A stretch of DNA of 64,000 nucleotides from Nymphaea colorata (taxonomy: Eukaryota > Streptophyta > Magnoliopsida > Nymphaeales > Nymphaeaceae). Location of the stretch: contig NC_045139.1 in assembly GCF_008831285.2 (NCBI RefSeq), positions 13,622,354 to 13,686,353 on the forward strand, read 5' to 3'. Below, piece by piece: positions 24,874 through 35,891 of this stretch; within the stretch, counting starts at the first letter, position 1; the number at the start of each line of letters is the position of its first letter. A program made the position numbers and the translations under genes. The notes beneath the pieces were generated by a model, which had not been told where the DNA came from, made no database searches, and saw only the letters and a list, made by a program, of their open reading frames with translations.

Positions 24874-27800
24874 GCTGCGTCAACTAAAAAGGCTTGTGAA
24901 CGAGCTAAACTGTTTGACATGTTCTAAGCTTATTTGTGCAACCAGCCGAGCCGAGCCGAGCTGGAGCTGATGAAGAACTTTAGCCCCGAGCTCCAGCCAG
25001 CTCGTTCTCACGAGAAACGCTTTTGTTCCAGGCAATACCGAAAATTTTGAATTACACGTTTGGTAGGTCACACTTAACTTTTTTTTTTTCCCATTCTGAA
25101 ATTAATTGAACTGAAACTTGCATATTTGACAGACGAGCGCTTTGAGGAGTTGTTTTACATGATGCGTATGGGACAATATAATCATAAAAAATTACCAGTT
25201 ATTAAGTAACGAGCTTATAAACCGAGCCGAAGACTTGTTTGTTCGTGTTTGGCTTGTCATTTTACAAGTTCTTCCTTGATTTTTTTTTCTCAATTCGGTG
25301 CTTCTTTATCGCCATTTTATTCTTAGTGCAGTTTTTTAGTTTTTCCCTAAAATTTATCGCGCTTTATGTCGTGCTGCTTTGCATAAATCATTTCGTGGTT
25401 GCAAATGGTTCCAGCTCGGTTGTCATTTTTTAGCGAACAATTGGATATATGATGGTCTTTGTTTAAACTATGAGGTCCTAATGTTAATCCTTCTTCGTTG
25501 CCTCTCTTCTGCTTTTTATCTACGTATGGTAGGCCAGATATGGATTGTTTTATTATTGAACGTTTGTTGTTTCTCCTATTTTTAGGCGTCGGATCGACGA
25601 TTGGAGCAGGAGTCTATGTTCTTGTTGGTACCGTTGCAAGGGAGCACTCTGGACCGGCGCTTACTATCTCTTTCTTGATAGCTGGAATTGCAGCCGCCCT
25701 TTCTGCATTTTGCTATGCAGAGCTCGCAAGCCGCTGCCCGTCTGCTGGAAGTGCTTACCATTATTCATACATATGCGTGGGAGAAGGGTAATCTTCCCTT
25801 ACTAACTATTGCTACTTTGATCTAAATATTTTATTTTTTGTCAATACAATGTCCTTAGCTGTTTATCACGAGTTGGTAGTCCTTGGAAGCTCATCTCTTT
25901 TTTCTGATCCACTAAGAACAGTTTAACTTGTTAGTGTGTTGCAAAAAGTATTATGGTTGACATAAAATTGACTAGATCTATTTTTCTGTTGCGTTTAAAT
26001 ACAATAAGATGTCTTGTTTAAAAATGAGACTTGATCTTTATGATTGGTGCCAGTCTACCTTCTCCTAAGTTCATGTTCAAATGTGTCTCGTGTATATCTA
26101 TTGATTACCTGACACTATAAAGCAATTATTTTTTGCAGTATTGCTTGGCTGATTGGCTGGGCTCTAATACTGGAATATACTATTGGTGGTGCTGCTGTTG
26201 CACGTGGGATATCCCCAAATCTGGTAAGTAGTGATGTTTAATTTTAGGAGTTCTCCATTTCCATAATTGTCTCAGGTTAAAGCTTGGCTGCTCGTATATG
26301 CTTGCAATTGATTTTCATTATTTTACCAATTTCTTCCGTTGAGTTTGTACCTGAGTGAGGTCTGCAGTTACTCTGGGAAACAATTTCTATGAACTGGAAC
26401 AAATCAATATTGTTATGTGGTATGAATGTTGTGCTGTAGTGACATCTGCCTACCATTATAAAAGAAATTTAGGGTCCATTATCTTAGCCTTAAATTGATG
26501 TAAACAAATTTTTGTTAGTGCAGCTTTGCTTCTCTTTGCATTTACAGTGGATTGTCATGGCTCTTAGTAAATGATTTAGTAATTTACTAATTTACCAAAT
26601 GATATTGTAACTCTAGTATTCTGAATAACATGTGCCATTATAAATCCTCTCCCAAGATTTGACAGTCTGATCCTTCTTTCTTCATTTTCACATGGGGATG
26701 TTCATGTCCTGTTCCCATAGCATATTTACTTCGTTATGCTTTGCACAAGAATATTTATTGAGTCATCCATGAGTTATTTTTCTATCACATTGATAGCTGT
26801 TGGAACTGAATGATCCATATATTCTTTTGTATTCTAGACACTGCTTTTTGGAGGAGAGGGCAGCTTGCCAGTGATTTTAGCTCGTCACCATCTCCCAGGA
26901 CTTGACATAGTTGTTGATCCTTGTGCTGCCATTCTTGTTTTTATTGTCACTGGCCTCCTCTGCATGGGAATCAAGGAGGTACACAATGAGGACCTGCACC
27001 TTTAAACTGTATTTGTGCATTAGCTTGGTGTAAACCTTTTCATCTAGTTACACTATTCTTGCAGAGTTCCTTCGTGCAAGCCACTGTAACCAGTGCAAAT
27101 GTCTGTGTTATGATTTTTGTTATCATAGTCGGTAGTATCATCGCGTTCCAGAATGGATGGCCTGGTTATGCCCTTCCTAGTGGGTAGGTGAATTTGTGTC
27201 TTTGTGGTAACACACTTCTCATTTTTCCTTTTTCAGCTTCAAGAATTTCTTTTTAGTATTTATGATGTATTTCTTTACCATAAGGAAACTGAGCATGGTA
27301 TTATCATCAATTTAGGAAGGTCGCTATATGCTGAATGTTTAAATAAATTTCCTTGTCTGATCTCCAGATATTTTCCTTTTGGAGTTAATGGGATGCTTGC
27401 TGGATCTGCCACTGTTTTCTTTGCATATATAGGCTTTGATTCAGTTGCAAGCACTGCTGAGGAGGTCAGGCATGCTTAGTGTAATTTATTTGCTGTGGAT
27501 TCTATTTTTTCTGAACTATCATAGTTGAAAGGAGGAAATGGTTATAAACTTATAACTGTTCTTTTGCATGCAAAGTGATATGTCAGTGTGGTGTTCGATA
27601 TAATAACCTTTTATTCAATCATCAACTTACCTGACAGGTGAAGAACCCACAACGAGATTTGCCGTTGGGAATTGGAATAGCTCTATCCATATCTTGCTTC
27701 TTATATATGCTGGTATCTTCAGTTATAGTTGGCATGGTACCCTTCTATGAGATGGACCCTGACACACCAATTTCATCTGCTTTTGCTAGTCATGGAATCC

Positions 27801-29835
27801 AGTGGGCAATGTAAGTGATAATCACTTTTGGAATGTTGATAATATGGAGTTACAAACTTATTGTATGGGATTCTTATTTGCTTAGCACTTAATGGGATTT
27901 CCTTCAGGTATGTCATCACTGCTGGTGCAACTACTGCTCTTTGCTCAACATTGATGGGTTCCATCCTTCCTCAGGTAGTCTGCTATCCTAATTAGACAAA
28001 AATTGGTAACGAAGATGACATCTTTATTGTAGATGTGAATGTCTCTACTATTCTATTCTATGTATGAGCAGTGTCAATGTAATATCATGTCAGCTGCGTC
28101 TGGTTATATTTAGTGTTGTTGTTGTTTATGTATATGTTGTCTAAATGACCTATGTTCCATTTTTTAGCACATAATCAAACATTTTCAGCCAATTAGCTTA
28201 ATAATTTCTTTTCATTGAGTTGCTTCACATTTCATAAAGTACAACCTTGTCTAACCGTGTTTTGTTTTGGATACCCTCTCTGTTATTGGTTTTGTGACTC
28301 AGTTTGGCAATGCTTTTTCTCAGTGCTTGATTTTGTCTGGCACTATAAAAATGGATGAGCTTGTGTCTGTGAATGTCTCAGCCTAGAATACTGATGGCAA
28401 TGGCTAGAGATGGATTACTGCCTTCATTCTTCTCAGATGTCAATAGACGCACCCAAGTTCCTGTTAAGGGTACCATTGTTACAGGGATCGTTGCTGCATC
28501 TCTGGCCTTTTGCATGGATGTTTCTCAGCTGGCAGGAATGGTAAGTGTTTTTTAAATAACGAAAGATTCATTTTTATTGGATTTGCTATGGATAGGGATA
28601 AACCACAGAAAGCAGTATATGCTAGTGATGTTTCACAAGCTAAAAGCATTACATTTATTGGATTCTCTGGTGTTTAAAACTGAGTTCTGTTTGTTTCTTT
28701 TTATGCAGGTTAGCGTTGGAACACTACTGGCATTCACCATGGTCGCAATTTCAATTTTAATTCTGAGGTATGTCCCTCCTGATGAAGTACCTCTGCCAGC
28801 ATCACTTCAAGAAGCAATAGACTCAGTATCACTAAAGTATGCTTCCCAACAAGCTAATGGGGAAGACCCTGAAGATCCTGGTTGTGGTTGTAAAGATGCT
28901 CAACAAACTGCCAGAACGCATGAACACCACTCTACTGATGGATCACTCGGATATCCTCTAATTGAAAAGTATCAACCTGAAGGTAATTTATAACTTTTTT
29001 ACTTTGTTCATTAGATGCCAATAGTTTCTGTCTCTTTAAAATGATCCTTCCAATGTCTTATGGATTTCTCTACTACTGTGAGATCTAGCCACCCTTTTCA
29101 TTCATATTTTAGAGTTTGATAATTGTTTTCTTCAAATTTATAGGTAAACCTGATGATAAAAAAAGGCGCAAAATTGCAGCAGTCAGCATTGCTTTTGTGT
29201 GTACAGGAGTGCTTCTGCTTACTTCTGGAGCTTCTTTTGAATCTCTACCTGGGTAAATCATCTAGGAACTGCTATTATGGAAACTAGATACTATTGAGTA
29301 TTGACTAAACGTTATTGCAGATTTAACAAAGTAAAATGTTTTTGTTCAGTCTTCTACGATTATCTGCTTGCCTTGCTGGGGCTATGCTTTTATCTTGTGG
29401 TTTGGTCGTTCTCTCCTGGATTGGCCAGGACGATGGGAGGCATACCTTTGGACATACTGGAGGTCAGAATTAAGTTTTATTGATTCCACGATTGATGGTA
29501 TAGGTCTAACTAAGTCATTGATTATTGTTCAGGTTTCATTTGCCCTTTCGTTCCTCTTCTGCCTATTTGCTGTATCCTGATAAATGTTTACCTACTGATA
29601 AATCTTGGGTGAGTTTTGTTTTGTTCATGTGCATTTTGGGGTTCCCTTTTTTTCCCTTTGCTGACTGTTTGTTCTCTTCAGTGGTGGTACGTGGCTTCGG
29701 GTTTCAGTGTGGCTCTCAATTGGAATCATTGTATACTTGTTCTATGGAAATGGCCATAGTTCATTGTCAGATGCAGTTTACGTGCCAGCAGCCCATGTCG
29801 ATGAGATATACAGGAGTTCTACAAGTCTGGCTTAA
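24669..29835 (+). CDS. Cationic amino acid transporter, CAT2/3/4-like
   Basis: Membrane transporter of the amino acid-polyamine-organocation superfamily. The CAT2-4 branch is mostly tonoplast-located and moves Arg/Lys and other amino acids. Fourteen exons: 24669-24831, 25586-25787, 26139-26223, 26838-26978, 27065-27183, 27368-27464, 27638-27810, 27908-27974, 28382-28540, 28709-28982, 29144-29252, 29350-29462, 29533-29608, 29682-29835. All joins keep frame, giving 643 aa (Arabidopsis CAT2 about 635). The start MGLAGEGG precedes the family's [11 protein letters not shown] segment. [21 protein letters not shown] is the first transport helix motif. Other conserved blocks are [45 protein letters not shown] and [20 protein letters not shown] hydrophilic loop (about residues 430-490, ending near KKRRKI) precedes the last helices. 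The C-terminus is [11 protein letters not shown]. About 14 membrane spans are expected. It looks intact. Confidence 0.94.
24843..24874. repeat. (CT)n microsatellite just inside CAT intron 1
   Basis: An almost pure CT run begins about 11 bp after the exon 1 donor (ATAG|GTGAAG). Slippage here could affect first-intron splicing. It is non-coding. Confidence 0.85.
24935..25015. repeat. GAGCCGAGC-type GC-rich patch in CAT intron 1
   Basis: Reiterated CCGAGCCGAGC followed by GAGCTGG/GAGCTCC. A related ACCGAGCCGAAG lies near 25218, just after TTATAA. The pattern is typical of decayed plant transposon ends, but no element boundaries could be placed. Confidence 0.4.
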
Positions 29836-31543
29836 GAACTGTATGACTCTGTCCCATGGTCTGCGTTTCAACCGTTGTATTATACATTCATTCTGCTCTT
29901 ACACGTTCCCAGTTTTCAGCATGTATATACAAGTTAGTAATTCCCTTGTAGAGGATTCCTCTTGATGTATTTGAGAGCATCCAGCATGGTGCTCCTGCTT
30001 GTAAAGGATGTAACTAGTCTGCCCTTATGGAAGAATCTGGAAAATATTCTAAATCATGCAAATGATAAAGTAGGCATACTTTTAAGCTATGAGAAAATAA
30101 CTGTGAATATCATTAAATTCTTCCGGGAAGGTAGAATTTCTGTGAAAATAGCATCAAAATATAGTTTATATATTATAATCTTGAAGAAAAACACATCTTA
30201 AGCTGAGAAGACTGTAATTTAGGACGTCCTTTGATTTCTTTGTCATGGTAGTGCATTTAGCCCAGTTGGGCGATGTGCTCTACATCCGTGAGGTCTAAGT
30301 CCTGAGTTTAGTCTTGTAAGCTTCGGCTGTTTCTACTTTTATTTGAGTCAGAGCTACTTTCCTTGATTTTTTAACTGCTAGGGGATTGATGGTAAAAGCT
30401 GGTTAACTGCAGCTCGGTGAATTAAAAGAAGAAGAAGAACACAAGTGGGATTCATTTTTTTCTTGTATTTATTTATCCCTACACGGATAATTTCTTAACC
30501 ATACAAGAAAAAAACAATGCATTTGCTTTCTTGGTGGGAATCGAACAATTGGCACCATGGAACTGCTTGGGAAGTTGAGCCCGTAGAAGTTCAACTAAAT
30601 AGGACGTGATCATACACCGATGTCCTTCAGAAGATCATTAATGGAAAAAATACATGTTTTATGACAATAAGCAAGCTGGACATATAAGTCAAAAGAGACG
30701 GGTGGTGTCGCTGCACATGAAACTGCTGTGACCATGCTTGTTAAGCATCAAGGGGAAGAGCGTTGACCATCAACAAACCTAATTAGGCTTTAAAAAAACA
30801 AGGTAAAAAATAGAAAATTGTTGTGATGGTTAATTTGCTCTGAATCTGGGAAAATAAGTCTGTAAACTCTCTCTTTCTCTCTCATGCACATGGGCTGCGG
30901 GGCGCACACAAGCGCGACTTGTACACGCGAATGCATTCATGGAGAAAAAGAGATGGTAGGATGAAGATTGAAGAACATCAACTATGGAATATATATGGAA
31001 TATATCCAAAAGAATAGGAAAGCAAGAAGGAGAATCATATTCAAGAACGGTGAATAATTTAGTGTAGAGAAAAAGTTTTTTTTTTTGGGTTTCTTTTCTT
31101 CCGGGCAGTGAGCAGCACATATGCCCTTTCAGATGAGAGTTGAACAATTGCATCCATTTGATCGGCAAAGAAAGCATCTACATGAGTGGATTGGCCCTTG
31201 CAGTTTTATTCTTTTGAGTAACCTTTATCGGGTTGGACTTTTTTTTTTTAATTAACTAGCAATGCCTTTTACTGGAGTTCTTGGTGCTTCTTAAACCTTA
31301 ATGAATGAATTTAATTTCTCCATTCTTTAATTGTAAGGAGAAATTAAAAGAAATAGGACTTATTACAACAATCAATCTCTCCAAAATATGATACTAAATC
31401 GATTAACAAAAAAAAAACAGAATTATTAGAACACATGCAAATAAAGAGGTCATCTTAAAATTGAAACAATACAAAAGAATGAAAAAACTCCGGTTCATGT
31501 TTATGAATAGGAATACATACTCTCCATTAGAGAGAAACATGTG
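29836..31543. other. Convergent 3' region CAT / tail-anchored gene
   Basis: About 1.7 kb, including the CAT 3' UTR near its start. It holds tRNA-like SINE remnants (30240-30640) and AT-rich sequence. No gene was found. Confidence 0.5.
30240..30430 (+). mobile_element. Possible tRNA-derived SINE remnant
   Basis: 30258-30269 (TAGCCCAGTTGG) fits the RNA polymerase III A-box consensus TRGCNNAGYNGG. About 35 bp downstream, GAGTTTAGTC resembles a decayed B box. The copy ends in an A-rich/AAGAAG tail at about 30425-30440. A second tRNA-like segment on the minus strand has a good B box (GTTCGATTCCC, complement of 30536-30546) but a poor A box. Neither folds into a convincing tRNA, so decayed SINEs are the better reading. 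Confidence 0.35.
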
Positions 31544-33761
31544 TTACAACGATGTAGATACGGAGGAGATCAATGATGGGAGATTCTCAAGAATGAAAGT
31601 AAGTACTCCTCCAATCAGAAAAATGAAGCAAAACGCAAGCAAAACCTTTCCGATGTATTGAAGCGAAAACTCAAATCCTGTTGCAATTGTTCGCTTCTGC
31701 TGAAAGATAGTGCTTGATGACGTTCCCTGCAAAAAATAAAGAACTGGATCAGTGCCAAATATAATATATTAGTCATACTAGCTTTTAGCATTAAAGGCGA
31801 CAAAAAGGCAACTTCTAGCTTCTTGCTTCCTAATCTAATCTGGTTCAGCAATGAAAATGGCGATATATAATTTGTACTAAGCAAAGAAGTTGTTCAGCAA
31901 AACTGCACAAGCACTGCAAGCTTTGTTATTAGATCAAAGTCTGGTCCGTTTCGAATCTCAATAGGAGAACACCATACATGCTTCAAACCCAAATGCATAT
32001 ATCGAAGAGCTCGCCGCGATTACCAGTAACACCAAAAATTCATGCCAGATTTTAGTCTCTAAAAAGTTACATGGAACCGAGTGTGCTCAAATTATTTTGT
32101 AACATTTTTATGCAAGTAAAGATATATATATCAATTAGAAGGACTCGACTCAAGAAAGAGGTAATCGAGAAAAAACAACATTTCGGTTCCTTGCAGATCC
32201 TTGGACTGAATTGTTATGTGACTGCAGCAATTGAGCAGAGAACTAAGCTCGGTTCACGAATTCAGAAAATCACGATCAGTAATGTTACAAGTGCATTAGA
32301 AGAAATTACATACCATTCCCCCATGAACTCGCCTTTCGAAGCTTCCCACCCTCCTGATTTCGTGGTCAGCTTTTTGGCATCAAAGAAGAAAATACAATTC
32401 AATTAGTACCCTTAAAGAGGTTTCGGAATTAGTACCTTAAAGAATGCAACTAAGCTATATACTCATATCCCTTTTGTATAGAATTTTATAGTAGAAATTT
32501 CATCCATATCCATATATTTGAGCACGCTTTTAGCGGTTCATATTTGTTGGGCTACCCTTGGATTCTAAAAGTGAAAAAACCAAGTATATATGTACCATCT
32601 TCATGAACTGTCTGCAGTTTCCAACCCTCCCCATAATCCACAAGCACTGCAGTGTGCCCAAAACTGATGGGCTCCTCCTCTCCCTTAACAGCTTCAATGT
32701 GTGAAGCTGGTGCAATGCCAATGTCCAATTTCTTATTGATCATGCGCACGGCAAATCCTGCTTCAGTCCCTGCTGCAAATCTCGTAACTTTACCACTTGC
32801 TTTACAGTTAACCACTATATACTGCAGAAGCCAGCAGAAATAGCATCAGCCTAAGGACGAACCTGAACCGCCAAAAATGGCAAACTTTTACATTAACTGA
32901 AAATTAATGAAAGGAGACGGAAACCAATTGATGCCAACAGGGTGAACCTAGAAGGAAAAAAAAATCGAGAACAGCAATGTCCTAAAATGCGTGACGCCGG
33001 GATCACTTAAGTTGCGGAGCTCAAGTAAGTTAAATCATACGATCACAAAAAAGTAGGCGCATTATGCACGGAAAGGGGAAAAACCTGTCACAACAGGGTA
33101 AACTCAGGAAGCAAAGGCTCTTTAGAGAGGGCAAATTAAGAGAAGCAATTGAATGTAAAGAAAACCCGCAACCGACCTATTATCATAGGTGGCCAGAACC
33201 ATGATTACGTTGCCAGAATGGCAAAATTGCTCTAGTCCATGTGGAAAGGAACATCAGATTCACTAGAAGTAATAAGAGCAATCAAATGGTCGCAGCACAA
33301 AAATGTGGGTAGACCAAATTCGGAAAACCATTAGAAAAAATTAAGTACCCAAAACCAGGGGCAACCAACAGAAAGCATGATTGTTTAAAGGAAAAAAATC
33401 AAGAAGAAACCATCATAGAAAATGCCTTGACAACACCCCAATCAAAGACTCCTGTAGTTACCCAACAACAGGAACCAAGAAATTCAGCACAGATCCCAGC
33501 TAAAATTCTACATGAGAAAAACAGAGTTCATCAATTTGTACATAGAGAGGCAAAGCACGATGAATCGCAAAGCTGGACGCCCAACTTCAGTCTCATGATC
33601 ATAGACAAAATTTCCGCCAAACCAATTAGTGAAACTTTTCCCGAGTGACAATCTGATCAGCATCAGGCAGAAGCGGGGGAGACAGAGAGAGGGAGGGAGA
33701 GACGGCTTACAGGAGGTGCTGGCGCTCCTGAGGAAAGATGCTGCGTTTCCTCTTCCTCCAT
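31544..33761 (-). CDS. Small tail-anchored membrane protein, plant-conserved, function unknown
   Basis: Four exons on the minus strand (33761-33711, 32821-32596, 32369-32314, 31726-31544), all GT-AG and in frame, give 171 aa. Exon 1 (MEEEETQHLSSGAPAPP) is the frame that joins in phase to YIVVNCKASGKVTRFAAGTEAGFAV in exon 2. Exon 2 reads as a compact soluble domain ending VLVDYGEGWKLQTV. Exon 3 is basic (EIRRVGSFERRVHGG). Exon 4 ends in a single strongly hydrophobic helix, about residues 138-156 (VLLAFCFIFLIGGVLTFIL), and about 15 lumenal-type residues. That suggests a C-terminally anchored protein of the ER or another membrane. It resembles uncharacterised plant proteins I remember, but I cannot assign a name or function. 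Confidence 0.8.
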
Positions 33762-35891
33762 CTTCTTCCTCCTGTCGCTGTGAACAACCCATGGTGCCGC
33801 CAATATATAAAAGCAAAGTCTCTTCCTCTCAATCTCACAACCATTGGTCGATTCCTGGTTGACCACGATCCCTGAAGATTCCGCCGCTGACACCAACCTG
33901 GGAGCTCCCCACCCACTCCGATTCTCGAGTCGTCAGCGAGTATGGTGACCCATGAACTAACTCACGCGCCCCCCACCACGCAAGGGAGGTGACTGACTCT
34001 CCCTGGACCGTCCATCTAGGAGAAGAACACAGATCATGGGTCCACAATGAGGATTCATTTAGGTAATCGAGAAACCTGCCCAATTATAAACACCACCACC
34101 AGAGGGGAGAAGACATGCTTAGGCTCCAATTCCATCAGGTCTTTGCCAAGTTTCCATCATCGCCTGGACATTGAAGTCTTCACCTCCATTACTTGTATTA
34201 CTTTCTTCAACAATTTAGCGATGGACAACTATGTTCTCCACTCTTTGCTTTCCATACCCACTTCCATTTTTCAGCTTTGAAATATGCCATTTGTTAGCAA
34301 GGCAATGCACTGCCCAACTAGAAACTCTGGGGCTCGGTGTTGGGACCAATCCATCATGTCATGCCTTACCCTAACGCATTTAGATTTGGAATATTTCCAC
34401 ATTGCAGTTAAAACGTTAAGAAAAAACTTACGTTTACCTTTTAAGCCCCTCAGAAATTATTTGTTTGCCTGTGTCTTGTTTTGTTAATTTCAAAGCACAG
34501 CGTTTTTTAAAAAGTTGGGATGATTTAGCATGTTCAATAATGTTAGAACTAGTTATATATATATATATATATATAGTACATTGAAGGAATGCATCAAATT
34601 AGTAGGTCGGCATCGAAAGTAAGCCTGGCCATCGAGCCGGGCCCGATAGGCCGGCCCGACCCGGCCCAACTCCCGCCCTCCGTCCCTCGCTCCCCCTCTC
34701 CCTCTCCCTCTCCCCTTCTTCGCTCCCCGTCTCCCTCGCCGCTCCCCCTCCTCCTCCGTCTCCCTCCCCCTCCGTCCCCGTTGTTGCAGTCGGTGGAGAC
34801 CCAACGCTGTAGCCGGAGGGCGACGGGAGGGCGGGGGGAAAGGGGGTCGGGAGGGCAGGGAGAAAGGGGGTCGAGGAGGGGAAAGGGGGGCCGGGCTGAG
34901 CGACCCGACGGGCCAGATCGGGCCGGCCCGGCCCGATACCCACTTCTAAAATTGAAAGGGAGGGGAGAAGGTGTGGGCGTCGTTTGGGCCTTCATTCAAA
35001 TGATCAGATTTCTACACACAACTTCAAACTCTGGGATCAGATCTTTATTTTTTATTAGAATCCCAATCCAAATTTTAAGTCGACAACACTATTAGATATT
35101 AAGAACCTACTACTTTCAATATGTATGGATGTTAGACATAGAATCTTAATCAGATTATGATCTTATTTTAAATTGAACTCGATATGAGTTTAATTGAGTG
35201 TTAATTTTTAAAAATTCGTATCTGCTCAAATTTTTTAATCAGATATTAATATTTTTACATCCAACTTTTTTGCAGCAGTTTGGTTGGATATTCAATCCAT
35301 TGACATCCCTATTTTAAATAGGAAGTTTCACCATTTTTCTGAAACTGTGTCAAAATGTAGGAAAAGAAAAGAAATAAAAGGAAACCATGCCAAACCAAAC
35401 AGTTGAAAATGTGAACCGAATGCTTAGATTTGGAAAATGAGTTTATTGACAACTATGTTGAAATGGGAGGGTTGGTTTTGAAGAAAGTAAAAATCCAGCC
35501 ATTAATTAGACCTCAGTCCAGAGCATTTAGCACCGGAGATGGATCTGAATCTGACGAGAACCAGAATCAAGTCGCATGTTGGAAGGTGGATCCGGACCCT
35601 TTTTTGATGCTTATACCTCCGAACTTTGGGACGCCTAGGATCCGTTTGCATTGCACCCATAATTTCCCGGTTACTCTTGCAGCCCAGCCTCCCCCAAACC
35701 CCTTTCCTGCCTCGTCCCCCTCCATATTTGCACTTCTCCGGCAGCAACCCGTCGGCATCAGCGACGGAAGAAAACCCGTTCCTTCTGGCGTTCTCGCCAC
35801 CTCTTTTTGATTGCAAAGTCCTGAATCCTAAGTTCTACTGCGGTGAATCAAGGTTACTTTCTTTGTTCCTCATCTGGTCGCAATCGGAGGG
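33762..35891. other. Divergent intergenic region, tail-anchored gene / SEC62
   Basis: No gene is seen. It contains an (AT)n run (about 34553-34576), a GC-rich hairpin block (34620-34945), and an AT-rich stretch with repeated ATCAGAT-like motifs (about 34990-35260). The SEC62 leader is at about 35820-35891. Confidence 0.5.
34620..34945. repeat. GC-rich polypyrimidine/polypurine inverted structure
   Basis: GGCCCGA/GGCCGG motifs flank a roughly 115-bp C/T-only-like arm (about 34676-34790) and a roughly 100-bp G/A-rich arm (about 34800-34892). A short loop containing GTTGTTGCAGTCGG separates the arms. The arms can pair as a hairpin, and the right arm has many G-runs (GGGAGGGCGGGGGG). This is sharply different from the AT-rich surroundings. 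It is not coding, despite long open frames on both strands caused by the lack of A/T. Confidence 0.7.

Noticed and set aside
30250-30320. tRNA gene
   Set aside because: The A box matches but the B box is decayed and no acceptor stem or anticodon arm pairs convincingly.
33711-33792. Alternative first exon MGCSQRQEEEDGG for the tail-anchored gene
   Set aside because: Its donor phase does not match exon 2 (frame would hit a stop); the MEEEETQ frame from 33761 fits exactly.
34589-35095. Long overlapping frames on both strands in the GC-rich block
   Set aside because: Low-complexity Pro/Ser/Arg/Gly strings caused by C/T and G/A runs without stop codons; not proteins.
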